A stretch of DNA of 6,397 bases, taken from positions 1-6,397 of the forward strand of contig JAEWLO010000061.1 of assembly GCA_023457475.1 (NCBI GenBank), given 5' to 3'. How positions within the stretch are numbered: the stretch's first letter is position 1; each line of letters opens with the position of its first letter. Positions 4,952 to 6,397 of the stretch are shown here, piece after piece. A program made the position numbers and the translations under genes. The notes under the pieces were generated by a model. It had not been told where the DNA came from. It searched no databases and worked only from the letters and a program-made list of their open reading frames with translations. Source of the DNA: Pseudomonadota bacterium (GTDB lineage: Bacteria > Pseudomonadota > Gammaproteobacteria > Xanthomonadales > Xanthomonadaceae).

Positions 4952-5659
4952 ATCGACAGCCTGTCCCCCCGCAGCGCACCCGTCGCCATCCATGCCCGCC
5001 ATGTGGGCAAGTCCGCCCGTGGCCCGGAGGGTGAAGTCCACATACTGGACGACATCGACATGACGGTCCATGAAGGCCAGAGCATCGCCATCGTCGGCGC
5101 GTCCGGGTCGGGAAAGACCACCCTGCTCGGCCTGCTGGCCGGGCTGGACCTGCCCAGCCGCGGCGAAATCACCCTGGCCGGTGCGGCGCTGGGCACGCTG
5201 GACGAGGAAGCACGGGCGCAGCTGCGCGCCCGCGAAGTGGGCTTTGTGTTCCAGAGCTTCCACCTGCTGCCGGCGCTGACCGCCGAGGAAAACATCGCCC
5301 TGCCGCTGGAGCTGGCCGGGCGCGAGGACCCGGCGCGGGTGCGCGCGGTGCTGGAGCAGGTCGGGCTGAGCCACCGTGCGCGGCATTATCCGCGCCAGCT
5401 CTCCGGCGGCGAGCAGCAGCGCGTGGCGCTGGCCCGTGCGTTCGTGGCACGGCCGCGCATCCTGTTCGCCGACGAGCCCACCGGCAGCCTGGACCAGAGC
5501 ACCGGCCAGCAGATCAGCGACCTGCTGTTCGCGCTCAATGCCGGCAGCGATACCACCCTGGTGCTGGTCACCCATGACCTGCGCCTGGCGCAGCGCTGCG
5601 AGCACATCTACCGGCTCGACCAGGGCCGGCTGGTGGACGCAGACGGGCTGCACGCATGA
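4952..5659 (+). CDS. ybbA: ABC transporter ATPase YbbA, MacB/LolD-like
   Basis: About 235 aa, the cytoplasmic ATPase of an inner-membrane ABC complex with the permease that follows. Numbered from 4952, it has Walker A GASGSGKT (49-56), Q-loop Gln101 in FVFQSFHLLP, signature LSGGEQQ (150-156), Walker B ILFADEP (170-176), D-loop SLD and H-loop His208 (LVTHDL). The stretch DEEARAQLRAREVGFVFQSF is nearly that of E. coli YbbA as I recall it. No ATG, GTG or TTG lies in a fitting place: the frame runs open from far upstream through antisense tesA. The only in-frame GTG (5003) would remove the first beta strand. ATC at 4952 has GGAG seven bases upstream; CTG 4961 lacks a ribosome site. I therefore place the start at 4952 provisionally. 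The stop overlaps the next start (ATGA), which indicates translational coupling. The substrate is unknown. Confidence 0.92.
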   Translation: MDSLSPRSAPVAIHARHVGKSARGPEGEVHILDDIDMTVHEGQSIAIVGASGSGKTTLLGLLAGLDLPSRGEITLAGAALGTLDEEARAQLRAREVGFVFQSFHLLPALTAEENIALPLELAGREDPARVRAVLEQVGLSHRARHYPRQLSGGEQQRVALARAFVARPRILFADEPTGSLDQSTGQQISDLLFALNAGSDTTLVLVTHDLRLAQRCEHIYRLDQGRLVDADGLHA

Positions 5660-6397
5660 ACGTGCTGCGGCATGCCGGCCGCGCCCTGCGTCGCGAGTTC
5701 CTCGCCGGTGACCTGTTGACCGTGTTCGCCGCGCTGGTACTGGGCGTGGCGGTGATGACGGCGGTGGGCACCCTGGTCAACCGGGTCACCCTGGCGCTCA
5801 CCAGCAGCGCCGCCGAGATGCTCGGCGGCGACCTCGGCCTGGGCGCACGCCAGGACATCCCCGACACCTTCGCCGAGGAAGCACAGCGACGCGGGCTGGC
5901 GCACACGCGCATGGTCAGCTTCCCCAGTGTGCTGTTCCATGGGGAGGCCAGCCAGATGGCCAACATCAAGGCGGTCAGTGCGGGCTACCCGCTGCGCGGC
6001 CAGCTGCGGGTCAGCACCGGGCCGGGCGCGCCGGCGCGCAGCGCGGGCCCGCCGCCGCCGGGTGAGGCCTACGCCGATCCGCGGCTGCTGCAGGCGCTGG
6101 GCTTGAAGGTGGGCGACGCCCTCGAGTTCGGCGCCGGCACGCTGCGGGTCACCCAGGTGCTGCAGGCCGAACCGGATACCTCCGGCGAACTGATGCAGCT
6201 GTCGCCGCCCCTGCTGGTCAACCGCGTCGACGTGGACAGCGCCGGCCTGCTGGGGCCCGGCAGTCGGGCCTCGTACCGGATGATGTTCGCCGGTGCCACG
6301 CAGGACATCGCCGACTTCCGCGACTGGCTGCAGCCGCGGGCCAAGGGTTTCCGCGTCGTGGGCGTGCGAGGTGGCCCGCCGGGGGGGGGCGGGGGGG
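5656..6397 (+). CDS. ybbP: ABC transporter permease YbbP, FtsX/MacB-like, N-terminal part only
   Basis: The frame starts at ATG 5656, overlaps the ybbA stop by ATGA, and stays open to the window end, giving about the first 247 residues of a protein usually near 800. A membrane helix at about 19-41 (LLTVFAALVLGVAVMTAVG) is followed by a periplasmic domain. Segments match E. coli YbbP as I recall it: the basic RREF before the first helix, MLGGDLGL, EEAQRRGLAHTRMVSF, then QMANIKAVSAGYPLRGQLR and GDALEFGAGTLRV. The domain carries a Pro-rich GPPPPG loop near residues 132-137. The last dozen residues (GGPPGGGGG) do not resemble the family, where this point leads towards a conserved segment before the next membrane helix; they come from a poly-G tail and should not be trusted. 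YbbP with YbbA forms a system of the LolCDE/MacB superfamily with no agreed substrate. Confidence 0.9.
   Translation, partial: MNVLRHAGRALRREFLAGDLLTVFAALVLGVAVMTAVGTLVNRVTLALTSSAAEMLGGDLGLGARQDIPDTFAEEAQRRGLAHTRMVSFPSVLFHGEASQMANIKAVSAGYPLRGQLRVSTGPGAPARSAGPPPPGEAYADPRLLQALGLKVGDALEFGAGTLRVTQVLQAEPDTSGELMQLSPPLLVNRVDVDSAGLLGPGSRASYRMMFAGATQDIADFRDWLQPRAKGFRVVGVRGGPPGGGGG
6368..6397 (+). other. Poly-G tail, probable sequencing or assembly artefact
   Basis: The last 17 bases are nine G, one C and seven G, after GGTGGCCCGCC. The permease frame is still open but stops making sense there. Runs of G at a read or contig end are a known fault of two-colour sequencing chemistry. Bases after about 6368 are best ignored. 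Confidence 0.7.

Noticed and set aside
4940..5653. Upstream extension of the tesA frame on the minus strand to an ATG at 5653
   Set aside because: It runs antisense to the ybbA ATPase motifs, and a signal peptide with a good ribosome site begins at 4939.
1..6397. CRISPR array, tRNA or rRNA gene, insertion sequence, toxin-antitoxin pair
   Set aside because: No regularly spaced repeats, no cloverleaf or rRNA-like sequence, no transposase motifs, and no small gene pair of that type were seen.

Overview
The window looks like chromosomal DNA from a high-GC gammaproteobacterium, most likely Stenotrophomonas or another Lysobacteraceae (Xanthomonadaceae) genus. This rests on the strong G/C third-position bias, the divergent tesA / ybbA-ybbP arrangement familiar from gammaproteobacteria, and the style of the two-component genes. 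The genus is inferred; no search was run. The window seems to be a whole short contig: it opens inside the tail of an unseen transcription unit and closes in a run of G that looks like a sequencing artefact.

Layout. Positions 1-66 hold the end of an upstream unit and a strong rho-independent terminator. Positions 67-168 are an AT-richer leader with two perfect small palindromes. Two plus-strand genes of unknown function follow, 400 aa (169-1371) and 209 aa (1436-2065). They are lower in GC than the rest, and both carry a PQN-ARV-LR motif, so they may be related members of an undescribed family. The second gene runs 10 bp into the convergent end of a minus-strand sensor histidine kinase (2056-3327). 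A structured 150-bp spacer separates the kinase from its partner, an OmpR/PhoB-type response regulator (3478-4191). Next on the same strand is tesA (4289-4939), a secreted GDSL/SGNH esterase-thioesterase. Only 12 bp from the tesA start, in the opposite direction, begins an ABC pair: the ATPase ybbA (about 4952-5659) and the large permease ybbP, which overlap by ATGA and are cut by the window end.

How the genes work together. The response regulator and histidine kinase form a complete signalling pair: inner-membrane sensor, then phosphotransfer, then DNA-binding regulator. The spacer between them holds a strong hairpin and a perfect -10 box, so the two genes may not be expressed in a fixed ratio. 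TesA acts in the periplasm. YbbA-YbbP form an inner-membrane ABC system of the MacB/LolCDE superfamily that usually neighbours tesA; its substrate is not known from this sequence. The two hypothetical genes have no visible link to the rest and look like an accessory insertion beside conserved housekeeping genes.

No gene-free stretch exceeds about 150 bp.
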